A stretch of 64,000 nt of DNA from contig CM049395.1 in the NCBI GenBank assembly GCA_026929865.2, positions 27,458,501-27,522,500 on the forward strand, given 5' to 3'. The notes under the pieces are model-generated. The model saw only the letters and a list, made by a program, of their open reading frames with translations. It was not told the DNA's origin and made no database searches. The position numbers and the translations under genes are program-made. This document shows, in pieces, positions 1-13,800 of this stretch. This DNA comes from Hyperoplus lanceolatus (lineage: Eukaryota; Chordata; Actinopteri; Uranoscopiformes; Ammodytidae). How positions within the stretch are numbered: the stretch's first letter is position 1; the number at the start of each line of letters is the position of its first letter.

Positions 1-282
1 GGCAAATTGTAGTATCTCGTTGATTGAACTAACATTACAATTTCTTAATATTTTGGATTTTTCTGTTAAAGTTGACACATTCATTATGCTAAATTTCAAG
101 TTGTATTTCATATCAGAGTCATGAGAAAAATAATAAATGAATAATATAAAAAAGACTCTAGGACTACATACAGACTCCAGACAGAGGCTTGAGTAGCACT
201 GCAAGCTAGCACAAGAGTCCTTACACTGGTACTATGCATGTAAATGTGTTCTTTAGTTCTTGTATATGTGAAGACAGTTTAC

Positions 283-1098
283 CTGTGTGCATAGCCTTTT
301 TCATGAATGACCTTGAGTCCAGAACAGATTCCACGCATGATTTGCAAAATCTGTTTTTCAGGCATTAAGCTCCCCTTGCTTCTTAGCTTCTCCAGAACAG
401 ACCACAGACTGCCTTTCTGTTCACACAAACACAACACACACAGAATAAGATACTTTCCCTCAAAGTGATTCTGGTCATACTCAGTGCTGCACCAACTTAC
501 GCTAATATAAGGCAGAAGTAACCAGGCTTCACTCTTGCCTCCACGATCAACAAAGGTGTGTGCAACCAGGCTCAAGATGTTGGGGTGATTAAATATCTCG
601 TGCCTCTCCATCTCTGTCTGAGCCTCCTGACGGCCTTCACGGTCATGGCACAGGATCCTCTTCAGGGCGTAGAAACGCCCATCCTTTGCTCCCTCTACTA
701 GATCAACATAACTGAATCCACTGAAGAAAGAACATGGATAGATATTAGAGTTTGGAGAAATCATATCATAGGAGTCCTAATTGGACTGGTATTCTAGATT
801 TTTGTTTTTATGTCGACAAATAAACACCAACATGAACAATGCATTAGTCCATCTCTCAAATACTTGCCCAATTTGCTTCATCGGGATTTAGCTCCTCAGA
901 CAATAATTTTATGATCAATTCATTATTGACTTTGGTATTTTAATGGGAATTAATTTAAAAAAACGTTTATTCCTAAAAGTTGGTGTTTCAAAGTGTCAAC
1001 GTGTTATCTTACCCTTCGTCTAGTTTCTGGATAAAGTAATATTTTTTGTTTTCGATGGTGAGGGTGGCACGGGAGCATATACACAGGGTCTGCCCCAT
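283..1098 (-). CDS. stk16: serine/threonine kinase 16 (5' part; continues beyond left edge)
   Basis: Membrane-anchored Ser/Thr kinase of the NAK family, linked in mammals to Golgi and secretory traffic. Three coding exons are seen, in transcript order: 1013-1098, 501-720 and 283-416, with matching phases and GT-AG sites. The start gives MGQTLCICS, with Gly2 for myristoylation and Cys6/Cys8 for palmitoylation, as in mammalian STK16. A glycine-rich stretch (LDEGGFSYV) follows across the first junction, then YALKRIL with the ATP-binding lysine, HPNIL, and a hinge-like LLLPYIS. The last exon in view ends at GYAHR, just before the expected catalytic HRDLKP, which would lie left of the window. About 146 of roughly 300 residues are present. 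A further non-coding 5' exon is likely upstream of 1098 but was not fixed. Confidence 0.93.
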
Positions 1099-2354
1099 CC
1101 TTACTGCTACATTGTTTAACAGCAATATTTTGAGGTCCTTCGGAGAAAGAGGATACATTAAAGTTAGTTTAAAGAGACAGGCACATACATATAGGCAGTG
1201 ATGCAATGTTACTCACAAGCTAAAACAGTTATTACTGAGAGCAAACTGCATAGTAGACAAACATATGTTAAGACAGCTAACACACCAACAACACTTTACG
1301 TCGGCATAGCAATGTCTAGGCTACAACAGCCGAACAGCGATATTAACGTCGACTTTTATCGTAAACTCAAAACCAATAATCGGAGGCTCAACTTGGTGGC
1401 GTTATGTTTGTATTTTACCAGCTTTCTTTCTGTTGACCAAGTTAGCTTTCTGCCAAAGGGAACCTTCTTCTCTCTTCTTCTGCGTGTTTGGTTTGTTAGG
1501 CGGTTGACAACCGTATGAGGTGAAGTACCGCCACCTTGTGCTTCGATGAGTTTTAAAATCCCACCCTTTAGCCTTTAAATCCGGTTTTTCGGGTTTTTCT
1601 GATTAAAGGCTCATTTATGATCCCATTCCGTGCGTAAATAGAGACGTACGTTTTCAACGTTGAACAAACATAATTCAACTGTCTCATACACATGACAGTT
1701 TAGTTGTTGTTGTTGTTGTTGTTGTAGTAGTGTTGGTGGTTTTATAGCCTATATAGCCTAGTAGTCTATTATAAATTTGATTTGCAGCCTTCCTGAAAAG
1801 TCCTAGCTTAGCCTTTTTGTTCCATATTTGTTCCAATCCAGTAGGTAGCCTATTTACGATAGATAGATAGATAGATATGTAGGCTAGATCTGTGTGACCT
1901 CTCTTTTTAATTGCTTTGTGATGTGCCTTAAATATAGACTTTATTTAATTGATGTTCCTACCTGCATTTAGGCTATGTGTTAAGCACATTGAATTGCCAG
2001 GTCACGTGTAGGCCTAGCCTACAAAATGTGCTTTAGGCTAAATGAAGTTGTTATTGCAATTTTTTATTAATTAAAATTGTACCGAACCCGTTACTAATGA
2101 GACATTTAAATCCTTAGCATAGGCTACATCTCTCTGTGACATAATTTATAGGGCTGGATAATATACCTGTTTGTCTTGCAAACTGGGACTTTCGATATCT
2201 GTTTGTAGGCTACTTCGTCATTGATCATAACACTTTCCTTGTGTTGGCCTTTGATTTTCCGGAGCGATTTTATTTCGACTCTTCTTCATTGCACGAAGCT
2301 GTTTGTTTTTCTCACAGTGCCCGAAGGAGACTAGCGTTGAGTTTGAGAATAGAA
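1099..2354. promoter_or_regulatory. divergent intergenic region between stk16 and pcnp
   Basis: The start codons of stk16 (-) and pcnp (+) are 1.26 kb apart, head to head, so the promoters and 5' untranslated exons of both genes must lie here. A GTT run near 1700-1725 and a GATA run near 1857-1877 are the only simple repeats seen. No TATA box or other motif could be assigned with confidence. The short open frames in this stretch have no recognisable protein similarity. Confidence 0.45.
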
Positions 2355-2357
2355 ATG

Positions 2358-4618
2358 ATGGCGGATTACAAGCGAAAAAGAAGGGGGTTCAACGATGATG
2401 GAGGTGATATTTGTGCTGTTTTAACGTCAAAAAAATGTTTGAGAAATAAGGAGCATTTATTGTTAGCTTGTTTTGCTTCTGATCCATTAAAATGGCCCCA
2501 AACCAATTTTAGACAGAGCTAATGCTAGCTAGGCCTATATCACTGGCTAGCTAATGCTAAATACCAGCATTTTATTAACATTTGATGCTTACCTAACATT
2601 TAATGCTTACCTATGGAGACGAGTTGCTTGTAGCTACTTGACTAAAGTTACTTCAAACTTTGGCAAGGTGTTACAGCAAAAGCTTGAATGCGTCGTCGTG
2701 TAAGCTTGCTAACCTGGCGTTAGCCTAGCAGCTAATGTGTTGGTAGCTATACTGAGCTAGTAAGCGCAACATTGAGAGTAATATGGTGTGCAACTGCTTT
2801 TAGCGTTACTTTTATCCCGTCTCAGACTACAGATCCTTATAAAGTCTGTAAAGGCAGAATCAGTCAATCTAAAAGTAAGGCCTTAATTGCTATTAATAAG
2901 TCCTAAACATAGGTCCTAAATCAATATTTCAAGTATTAAAAAAGCAAGATATAGGATTGATGAAATGCAATAATCTTTTGTGACGTTGCAAAAAAATTAG
3001 AGGATACAATTTTTATTTACAAATGCTTCTCGCATTGACATCACGCAGATCAGCATGGCATGATCCGATATGGGCACGTTGGGACATTTAAGTGGGGATT
3101 TTGGATATATGGAATAAAGTAATGCAGAAACTGCATTACTACAACACCATGGTTTAAGTTAACTCAAAAGTAGGCTACTGTAGGGTTCAACCTCCTGCAC
3201 CTGGAATGTTAGATATAAGGCTTTTTCAGACTATTTTAATTGACACTCGAAATGTAATTTAAGAACATTAAAGAAAATGTTGGTATGGCATGCATATTTC
3301 AGAGGTGTCATTTTAATAACAGTGAACCAAATGATAGATTGAATCATGAATTACATTTGTTTGTTTTCATTCGATGGCTAGAAATGTACCGTTAGCCACA
3401 GAGGTGATGAAGGTGATAGCTTTTTATTATTCTCCAGTTCCCAGGAAACAGTTGTTCACCTTGGTGAGTTGTCTTGCCTCAAGCAGGGCCGCAGGAGGAG
3501 GAAGGCAGAGTGAAAACTAAGCCTGTCTCTTGTAGCACTGTGGGAGGAGAAGGGGCCGCTGTCAAACGCACGTCCCAGCATCTCACGTCCGAAGACGATG
3601 ATGAGGCCTCTGCGGATCCACCAGCGCCCCCCAAAGTCTCCAAGATAGGCTTTAGCATGGGCAGTCAGATGGGGAAGAAGTCCAACCCCATATCTATAAA
3701 ACTTGGAGCAACAGTAAGTGTTGAGCAATGGAATGCTAACTGCTTGCAGACTTTGTGTAAATAACTTGCATCATAGACTGTGGCACACACATACAGTTGC
3801 ACCACAGGGTGAAAGTGGTTTGACGTGTCAATTATGAAATTATCATAACACACTGGAGGCCCAAAAAACAGGACACATGGCCAAAATCCCTCATTGTGAG
3901 TAGCGTTGAAAGCAATTAGATATTTGTGAGTTGATTGATAAAACTTTGTAATTTCTTAAGTACAAGTGCCAAACATTTGCTTGTTTAACTTATCTAATGT
4001 GTAGGATTTGCCACATTCCTTTTTCATTTTATGAAGAGAGTGAAAAAGAATAAGTGTGACTGTGACGGTGCCAGGTTATGTTGATTTATTGTGTGTCCCT
4101 AAATCTCTTTTTACCCAACCTATTTTAGAAACCCAAAGAGCCTGTACCATCACTTCCCGCCAAAAAATCCGGGGCAGCGTCTGTTTTTGATGAAGATGAT
4201 GTAAGTGCACACATAAAACACAGAGTAATAATGTTATAGTTGTACAAATCCATAAACGAGTGATGTGCAGAGTCTGACTTAGCTTTTGCCATTCAGAGTG
4301 AACCCGAGGAGATGCCTGCAGAGGCAAAGATGAGGATGAAGAACATTGGCAGGTATACACGCATTTACATGATGTACTATAATTTTTTTTTCATCAGCTT
4401 CGACTCATAATCCAAACGTGCAGCTTTTTGATTGAGTAATTAAAATTATGAACTCCTCATCTAACATGTTTTTAAGTTTGAGGTGACTAAACTGCTACCT
4501 TTCCAGGGAGACACCAACATCTGCGGGACCAAATTCCTTCAACAAGGGCAAGCAGGGCTTCTCTGATCATCAAAAACTTTGGGAGAGGAAGATAAAGTCC
4601 CAGGCAGACAAATTGTAA
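2358..4618 (+). CDS. pcnp: PEST proteolytic signal-containing nuclear protein
   Basis: Small, acidic, PEST-rich nuclear protein reported in mammals to be a ubiquitination substrate. Five coding exons join in frame: 2358-2403, 3487-3713, 4129-4200, 4297-4352, 4507-4618, giving 170 residues (human about 178). Family hallmarks are [12 protein letters not shown] followed by a serine/lysine stretch and ISIKLG in exon 2, [19 protein letters not shown] in exon 4, and [19 protein letters not shown] with LWERKIKS in exon 5. An in-frame ATG lies directly before the chosen one (2355), so the true protein may start one residue earlier; I chose the ATG that gives the family's MAD start. The first 15 residues ([15 protein letters not shown]) are basic and unlike mammalian MADGKAGDEKPEKSQ, which makes exon 1 the least certain part, although its phase fits exon 2. 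Confidence 0.92.
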
Positions 4619-6046
4619 ATGACTACCACAGTTTTTTTCACTATTGGATGATTTGTTGTATAGTTTAAACCATGCCTGGAGTATATACGAAGGCTCAAAT
4701 GATTCCTCACTGTAGCCTCAGTTTTGACAACTTTGTGGATATTTGCATTTGAAGAATGTTTTAAGCCTTCTACGATGCTCTGTGACTGAACTCACGTTTA
4801 CGTTTCTAACCACTACCAGCTGATGCTAGCTGAGAGGAGAGTGTAAAACCCTCTGTGATGAGAGTTGCAGTGTTAGAGCCCTCATGCCCCTTTTGTGACA
4901 TGCTTGTTCCTATCTGAAGCTGGTGAGGTTTGGTCCTAAGCAAGCTCTTAGTGTTGCTTGTCTAATGTTTGTATAAAAATGTACAAAGAAGTGTGATAAT
5001 GCTTTATTTTTAAATCCACAAATGTGTGTTTGAATTTATTTTTAACACGCATGTATGTGGGGCATAGACTAGATGCAAAGATCGATTTGTTTTTTATTTA
5101 GTTTCAACATCAATGTACAACCCTCTGTTTTGGCCAGCTGTGTTGTTTGACCTTTATGTTTGTTTGTTTTTTTCCCAGTGTTTTTGGTTCTGTTTACTCT
5201 GTGTTCCTGTGTGCTTCACATCTTGCAAACTTACTGTAGAAATGTAGCTGTGTTCATTTTCACATTCACTCTGGAAGGACTGACAATTTGCCTTTGATTG
5301 ACAACTGTGTGAAGTCCAGAATCCTATAGGATAGGATGCCAGGGCACTGGTGACAGTCATATTAAATTCCCAGGTGGTTAAAATTAGGCACATTTACAAA
5401 CTTTCAATACAGCCCTAATCCTTTTAGTTCAGAAGAGTGTTTTACCCCAGTGACTTTGTGGAAAATCCCATTGCATCTATTTGTTGAATTACTATTGTGC
5501 AGACTTCCCCCAAATGAATTCCTATAATGTACTGCTTCAACCTGTTTTATCAAACAGAACTCTCTTGAAAACATATGTACAAGCCAGTCATAATTAAAAG
5601 ATTGGATATATACTCTGACAATGTACATGATTAACCTCACAACATAAGTGAGTTGTACTTAAACTGATATACCACCATATAAAAATAAATTCTATAACTA
5701 TGGTTGTTAAAATCTTTAATTGTTTTGTTAATTTTGTTTCTCAATGTGCTTTGACAAATCCTTTATCTGTGCATTAAATGCTTTGAGTTAATGATATTAG
5801 ATCGATTTTATTTTTGGTAGATGGAAATTTAAGATCAGACTGGAGTCTGACCGTTGGAAACAAAGGCTGACTCCCTTTTTCCCCAACATTTGCATATTAT
5901 ATATTATGAGAATGGCACCCTCCTCCCCCATGGAAATATCCTTAACACATTTGTTCATTCAAGTCTAACAGTTTCACTAAAGATCTTAAAAAATATATAT
6001 TTAAAAGTTGCACTAAGATATACAGTATGCAGCATAACAACCAGCT
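4619..6046. other. convergent 3' untranslated region of pcnp and il18rap
   Basis: This stretch lies between the stop codon of pcnp (+) and the stop codon of il18rap (-). It is AT-rich and likely made of the two 3' untranslated regions. AATAAA-like hexamers are present (for example near 5685 on the + strand), but I cannot say where either transcript ends. No open frame here resembles a known protein. Confidence 0.4.
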
Positions 6047-9000
6047 TCACTGTCTGTGATGGGGCATGGCCTTCCTCAAGGACTTCCAGAAGTTTCTGGT
6101 GGCTCTGGCAGGTTTGCCTCTGGTCCAATTCAGACTGGGAAGCACCTTCAAGGCCCTCTGGACCAGTGTGGGCAGTGGGGGGTCCTGATGGATTAGGGAT
6201 GATGAGACTCTACTGGTCCATATTAGCAGGAGTTTGAGTGAAGACTTTTGCAGCAAAGCCTAAAGATATAGACCAAGTAGCAAGTTATTAACCAATTGTG
6301 TTTTTCTCACCTAACAATAATCATTTCAAATGTTTCATCAAAGACAACTATGTAACTTCTCGACGGAAATAGGAAGTTTTACTGATTTAGAGTGTATCAG
6401 TTATTTGCTTGTGGCTTACGTCACATTTATTTTCCTACTTTCCACAAATCGTGTTTAAATGTATGTTAGCAAAGCTCTAAGAAAGGAAACCATTGAGGTT
6501 ACTTGGAAATGGCACTCGTGTTTTATGTTGTATGGAATAGAGAAACCAAGAAGACAATAGTTTCTTGCAATAAGAACAAGGACTTTATTATCTTACTTTA
6601 AACAGTAAACAGCCGAATAATAGAAGAATACTCATAATTGTTAAGTTGTAGTGTTTAGAAAGGTGTTGGAAGTAATAGCAGTTTGGTCAAAGCACTACCC
6701 AAACTGTTTTAGATTAATCTTACAACCAGATTGTTCCTAAATCACTCATCATTCTCAGTCTACACCTATCCTGTTATAACAAAATAGGTGTCTGTTAAAA
6801 AAAGTTAACTTCCAGATTGCTGGATCTTGTTCCCTCATACCTATATGTATGTGGGCTACTAGAACACTATTATTTCAAATAATTAAAATGTAACATGGGA
6901 ATAATGACTCAGTATGTTGGGGTGAGAAATCTATCTAGACTCTAGAGCACCACTGTAATGTGTAAGTTATAGGCTAAACCCATAAACTAAATATATAATT
7001 TGTGACTTAACAAAGGAGGCCTGCATTTTATGCCTCCTACCTGGGTCCTGGTTGCATTAACGTTATTGTTGTTATGTAATGCTGGGAAGCAATGAAAAAA
7101 TGTGATATAATAATTTTGTTCCTCCTGGTTTTGCATCATACTTACATACGTCGTTTGCTGATATTGACTGTCAAACAGGTATACATTCTGTTTTGAATTA
7201 AAAGTGTCTTTTAAAACTCTTGCATCTGACTTGAGCAGAAATGTCAGGCATGTTGGTCTACTAATCTGTGCACTTTTACTAAACATTGTTTGTTGCATTT
7301 TTTCAACATCCTGTGCAAACACTAAGTAAAGTAAAGTAAGCCAACAGTGTTCTGCTTAGGCCATGTTCACATCATATGGGAAGGATGGTAGAGACCGGAA
7401 GGACTCCCATGTTAATGACTTGGACGGTCACGCCTTTGAGACGATTGTATGATTACGGAGTAGGCCGGAATTAGATACTGTGCACTGACAATATAATACC
7501 ATATATTTTACGTTTGGGCTTAAAGCAGAAGTAAGCAATATATTTTTGTTTATACAATGTAAATAACATTACAAAATACAGTGTAACATTGCTCTTATTC
7601 ATACAGCAAACATGTATACAGTGTGCACGGTCCATAATACAGGTCCCTCAGTCACTCCACTCTGCAGTAAGCGGTGGAGAAACTTTTCTTGTATCCCACA
7701 ACCCTTTATCCAATTAGGAGAGAGAGCTCCACAAAGAGGTGGGTCTCACTGCCCTTGAATAGCCTGGCTCCGCCCGCCCGCCTACTTCCGGCCAAATTTT
7801 ATTTTCCCTTCAGTAGTCAGTCTGGGTGTACAGCCCATTTCCCAGTTTTGCCGGAGATTCGACAGCCGGTCCAATCAGCGAACAGAGCGAGTGGCTGAGA
7901 ACGATGACGTCGAAGTCGCGCTCCAGTTTCAGTTGCCAGAAGCCGGCTCATGACACACGTGACGACCAAACGTTATGCGATTGGTTGGCTAATCCAGAGT
8001 GGCACTGGGCAGATCCAATAGTTTTAAACTTTAACAGACACCCGCCTCCATGAGTGAACGTTTGCCAATTACAGCACTGCCAGACCTTCTGTACAAATGA
8101 AATGAAGTACGATGGTCTGGTAGCACCAGGCTAGCCCTTGAATGCACTAAGAGCTGAACGTTTACCCGGCTCCAATAGCGGAGCAGGTAGAAATCCTTCC
8201 AACCCCAATGTTTGTTTTATCGTACTAAATGACGGTATCTGGCAATATGGTGACTTAAAGACAAGGGAGAGGACTGCTAACTGCAGTCACTGAAGTTTGC
8301 TAAAATGATCCAACTTCTTATTTCTACTTTAATTACATTGAACATTGGTATTTGGGGCATGTGAGGCATCCTTATTTGATTGTTTTTTTGACACATATTA
8401 TTATTAAGCTCGATATGCTAGTGTTATATCATAATATTCGTTATTATGACATCTCCGATATGACATGAACGCGGCATTTGTTTTCTGTGCTCTAGGAAAT
8501 GTAGTCCTATACCTGAACTCCTGATTCCAGTACAAACACAGCATTGCTGTTGGACAGGTAGTCAGCTGACAGGAAACAGATCAGCATTCTGCTTCTCTGT
8601 ATTGCGAGAACCACATCGTTTGTGTATGCTGCAATACAAAAGAGAAACCATCAGAAACATTTAATGTCAACACACACACACAGACACATACACAGTTGAT
8701 CCTCTCACCCCCTCCAGGAAGTATGTCTCTCTCCAGCAGACAGATGCGATACCCCCACAGATCCTCTAACACTTGGGGTAGCAGAAGTTCCAGTGGTCTC
8801 ATGGAGTCTTTACCCTCCTGGCCCATGCTGGATAAACATGCTGCCAATAAAAGTAATCGTTTATTTACTTTATCAGTGAAGGCACACCCAAAAATGTAAT
8901 CCAGATGCACATATCACAACACTGAAGACGTTGGCCTACCTTCCTCATCAAGGTCAGGCCTTGATTGGGAGGAAAGGGTCAAAACTCCCTCCACCTCTGA

Positions 9001-10237
9001 TGAAGGGCTCCACACATGTGAGACAAACACATCAAACTCTTTCTCATCTGGTCGGTGGTGGTGGATGTGAAAGACATTAAAAACATAAGAATTCACATAG
9101 TTCTATCTCTTTGAACAAGTGAGAAGATCATATAGTTATAAACATTGATACCTTTTTGTTTTGTTATTGCCACATAAGTGCAGTTCGACCTGCATTTGTG
9201 AAGCACTATGCTTTTTCTTGGAAACACATCCAATCTTCATCTTGTGGCAGAGCTTTATACAAGTTCACATCCTGTGAATAGGAGCTGTTGCGGTGAATGT
9301 GGTTGTTGCATGCAGGCTAAGTTTGCCTTTGGGTTTCTACTCTATATCGTGTGTGCCTGTTTGTTTGTGTATGTCTGCATTCTTACCTCCATCTTGTATT
9401 CCATATTGGAAGTGAGATCTGTAGATGAGCATTAATTCCAACCGTTTCACGTGCAAAACGATTCCCAGCCCAGTTACCAGCAGAAAAGATGCAATGGGAT
9501 ACCCAACCAGACTCTGCCATTTTACTGAAACCAAGTCCAAAACACTCTCAGTGGCTTTAAAGCAACAAACAAGAAGGGATGTAAACACAAATTGTACCTA
9601 TAATCACATTAGTTGGCATGGCAAACTTTACAAATAGTTGCTTGGGTACACATCCAACATATTGTTAGCAACATTAACATCTATTTAGAGTAGTGTTGTC
9701 CACCTGATGACTTTGAATCATTTAATGTTTAAGCTTTATTGTAGCAATGTAATATAACAATGTTATGACACAATATAGACAAACAATAGTACCTTTAATT
9801 TTTTTCTTGAGCCTGATAGTAACACTGTTGTTTCCGACTGTATTCTTTGCGATGCAGGTATATGTGTTGTTCAAGTGTTGAGCCGTCACCTCCTTTATGA
9901 TGGTTCCTTGTGTGACGTTGGACTCAAAAAAAGTCACTCCCTTTGACCTGAAACAGGAATAGAATTTCAGCTCCCTCGCATCAAAATGAAGACTTGTCAT
10001 GCAAGCTAAATGGTTTTCTAACTAAGTGAACAGATTGTATTGCAAATGACAGACAGTTCTCACAACTCAAAACACATATTTTTAAAACTGCCTATTCCAT
10101 TTGATGTCCATTGCTCTGCTTCCTTCTGTTGTTTTTATTTTTGCTTTTATATTATATTGCTTACTACTGCTTTGTAAACGTTTTAAATGTCTGTACGGTG
10201 TCCTTGTGTGCAGAGAAAGGTGCCTTTAAATAAAATG

Positions 10238-10327
<90 letters not shown>

Positions 10328-10806
10328 AATGATGATGATTATTATTATTATTATTATTATTTTTATCAGTTGCTGTCTGGCAAAGAAAGCAACATTGACT
10401 GAGGGACTGCAGTGACTTACGTTGAATTCTCCATGTGAAGTAGAGTACTAGTCTCCACGTTGCCACCATAATGCATGTACCACTGCACCACTAGCTTAGT
10501 CTTCGTCTCAAAAGGAAAGATTACCTCACATGTCAGAGTGTGAGACTTACCTATATGATAACAAAAAACATTGCAATTATTGAATCAACCTTAATGTCCT
10601 GACAAAAGTGATACACTTAAATCAATGTCTTACATTCAATCCAGTTTGTAAGAAGTATGGATGAGGGCATCGAGAGATTCAAAAGGTTTATTTGTCACAT
10701 TCACAATCACAACATCTACAGCATCAGTCATTGGCAATGACATTCTTAATCAGGTGTTTATCAGGGATTCAGAGATGCAATCCAAATCACATATACTGTA
10801 TACTGT

Positions 10807-10897
<91 letters not shown>

Positions 10898-13800
10898 TTA
10901 ACTGTTGTTGTCAGATTATGTGATATTTTAGTACACTTACCAAGCTCCACTTCCTCAAACGTGCTGTTAATGGGATAGATAATCCTGGGAGGGTAACTTG
11001 GTGTTTTATGAGCTGTTTGGAAGTGGGAAATAAAGTCAAACAGGTCTGTATTATAATCTGTGGTCTACTGTGAATCTGAAAGCCATACAGTTTTAAAAAA
11101 ATTACACATGTCCACAACCACACGTAAGAAAAAGCACTGCATAACGATTAGTCAAGACGCACAACTTCAAATGAAAAAATAAATCAAATTGCTTCATGCC
11201 TTGAGCAAGTTACATATGGAAGGTTTAAAATGCCAAAATTATGTAAATTAAATACTTATTATATAATATATAGATTATACATGGTATATAATTGCATAAA
11301 AGAAATACATAAAATAAAATAGCATAAAAAAGCTTGAAACATTTTACTTACGTTTAATTAGGGTAATAATATCAAATGAATTAACTAATGAAAGTATAAT
11401 CTCTATATTTATCTTGCACATGAGATCAATGTTTGCAGTAACCACAATTTACTACCAATCGGGAGGAAATCTGGTGGTTTCTGTTCGAAAATGATATTAA
11501 AGAGACAATGAGGAACTTTTAAATACTTATGAAGCAATCCCATTTTGATAGATAACTCTCACTGGTGTTCTTTAAGCCATGGCTAAGATCAGCATGCTAT
11601 CATGCCCAATCGGCCAATTGACACAGTACTTGACCCTTGATCGGTGATGTTTCATGAGAACACATACTTACGAGATAGTATGAATGAAGTATAACTAGTA
11701 TAATTACAACATTTGTGACATGTAAAGTCTGCAGATCTCTAAAGTCACAGAGGGATTTAATCTGGGCATCTGTGGATATTTGTACAGAAGTGTATAGTTG
11801 GTTGAGCTGTTTCAGTGTGGAACACTGACCAGTGACCGACTGACCTTCTGACAGAGTCACACCATTTCTACTAATGGATGATGGTGTGAACACAATCTTA
11901 TTTTCTTTCCGTAATACTGTTAATTGGCTATATTAAAGGTGTGAAAAAAAACTTTTGCTGTGTGCTTAAATACATAACAGCAAACCACAGATAGACCAGG
12001 CACAGTGTGATGTTATTTTTGTAGGCCTATATCAGGACACTTAGGGTGTATTCACACATGGAAAGTCCGTTAGTTCACTTGCTTTGGTCCAGACCAAATA
12101 GAATTTGGATTTTTTTTTTGTTGGTGTGGTCCACTTTCATATTGCCCCTTTTGCAAGTGAACCAGCATTACGAAGCAAAACCACACGTGATCTGAAGTCA
12201 TTCATTCATTGGACAGACATTCTGGGGTAGAGAGAAGCAGGAAGAACGAAGTAAAAGCTGCGAAATATATCATTGATATAATATGGGGTTAAAAATAATA
12301 AAAATGCCTACATCTAGCCTATAAATAAAGAAGAAACACATCAAAGTATTATTGTTTCATATGGTTATAATATGTAGCCCCATGTCAATGCCACGTTATG
12401 TGGCTTCTAGCCCACGATGTGAAACATCATTTTTACTGTATGTTTGCTGCTGGACGCGCGGCTCGCGTGAAGAATAGGCTCAAACTGAAACACAGCTGAT
12501 TTAGCTGTGTATCAGCTGGGTGTCAGTTCGGCGCAGTTCAGCACCAAACTGACACGGGGATAGTATTGACGGTCCCGTTGAGAAGAACAATAAAAACACA
12601 CACTTCATGCAAAGCGCAGCGTGAACCTGTTGGCACTGTAGGCTACGGGAGACGCTCCTCTCCATCTGATCGCTGATCCGCACGCGTCATTATCAAATGT
12701 AATATTTTCGCTCGGGGCTCAAACCACAACTAATATTCCTAACAATGGCGACAACAACACTTTCCCATAATGTGAAGCTGATGGCGATTTATTAAAAAAG
12801 AAAAGAAAGAAAAGGCGCAGTGCTTCCTGCAATTGGGTCGGATCGAGTCCGGCCAAATTCACACCACAAACGAACTGCAGCAGAGTGCGTTTCGAAGCGC
12901 ATCGTGACCACCTCTTCAGCTGGGTCTCGGAGCGTTTGTTTGGTCCGCCCCCGAGTACGATTGCTGTATTCACACATGCTGTGTTTAGTTCGGTTGAAAC
13001 GAACTGAGGTGCACTTCCGCCTTCGGTACGCATCTTTCAGGCAGGTGTGTATACAGCAATACAAGCGCTCTGAAGAGATAGTCTCGGTGCGTTTCCAAAC
13101 ACACTCTGCTGCAGTTCGTTTGTGGTGTGAATTTGTCCGGACTCGATCCGACCCAAATGCAGGAAGCACTGTGCCCTTTTTTATATATATATATATATAT
13201 AAATTGCCGTCAGCTTCACATTATGGGAAAGTGTTGTTGTTGCCATTGTTAGAACGATAAGTTGTGGTTTGACCGGGAGCCCAGAACAATATATTACATT
13301 TGATCGAGAGGACGCGTAAACATGCTGAATGTGTTCAGCGATCAGATGAAGGAGAGGGGAGCATCTCCAGCACAGTGCCAACAGGTTCACGCTGCGCAAG
13401 AAGTGTGTGTTTTTATTTTGTTTCCCATGTACGGGACCGTCAATACTATCCCCGTGTCAGTTTGGAGCTGAACTGCGCAGAACTGACACGGGAGCAGCTG
13501 ATACACAGCTTATTCAGCTGAGTGTCAGCTTGAGCCTGCTGTAGTTTGGTCTGGCTTTGCGAGACTAGCTTGAGCCTATTCTTCTTGCGAGCCGCATGTC
13601 CAGCAGCAAAAATATAGTAAAAATTATGTTTCTCATCGTAGACTACTAGCCATATAACGTGGTATTGTCATAGGACTTCATATAACCATATGAAACAACA
13701 ATAATTTGATTTTCTTCTTCTTTATTTATAGGCTAGATGTAGGCCTGATATTATTTTTAACCCCATATTATATGATACATTTCGCAGTTTTTACTTCGTT

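Noticed and set aside
5854-6237. 127-residue frame on the + strand
   Set aside because: It is antisense to the last coding exon of il18rap, which matches the TIR C-terminal part of the family.
10164-10469. Open frames with poly-Tyr, poly-Asp and poly-His/Asn runs
   Set aside because: They are direct translations of the ATT/ATG triplet microsatellite in an il18rap intron, with no conserved sequence outside it.
10661-10950. Open frames with IYIYIY runs on both strands
   Set aside because: Translation of the (TA)n microsatellite.
12719-13260. Mirror-like open frames (for example GGGPNKRSETQLKRWSRC) on both strands
   Set aside because: They come from the palindromic arms of the foldback element and recur in the copy at 28 kb in either orientation; no transposase motif is present.
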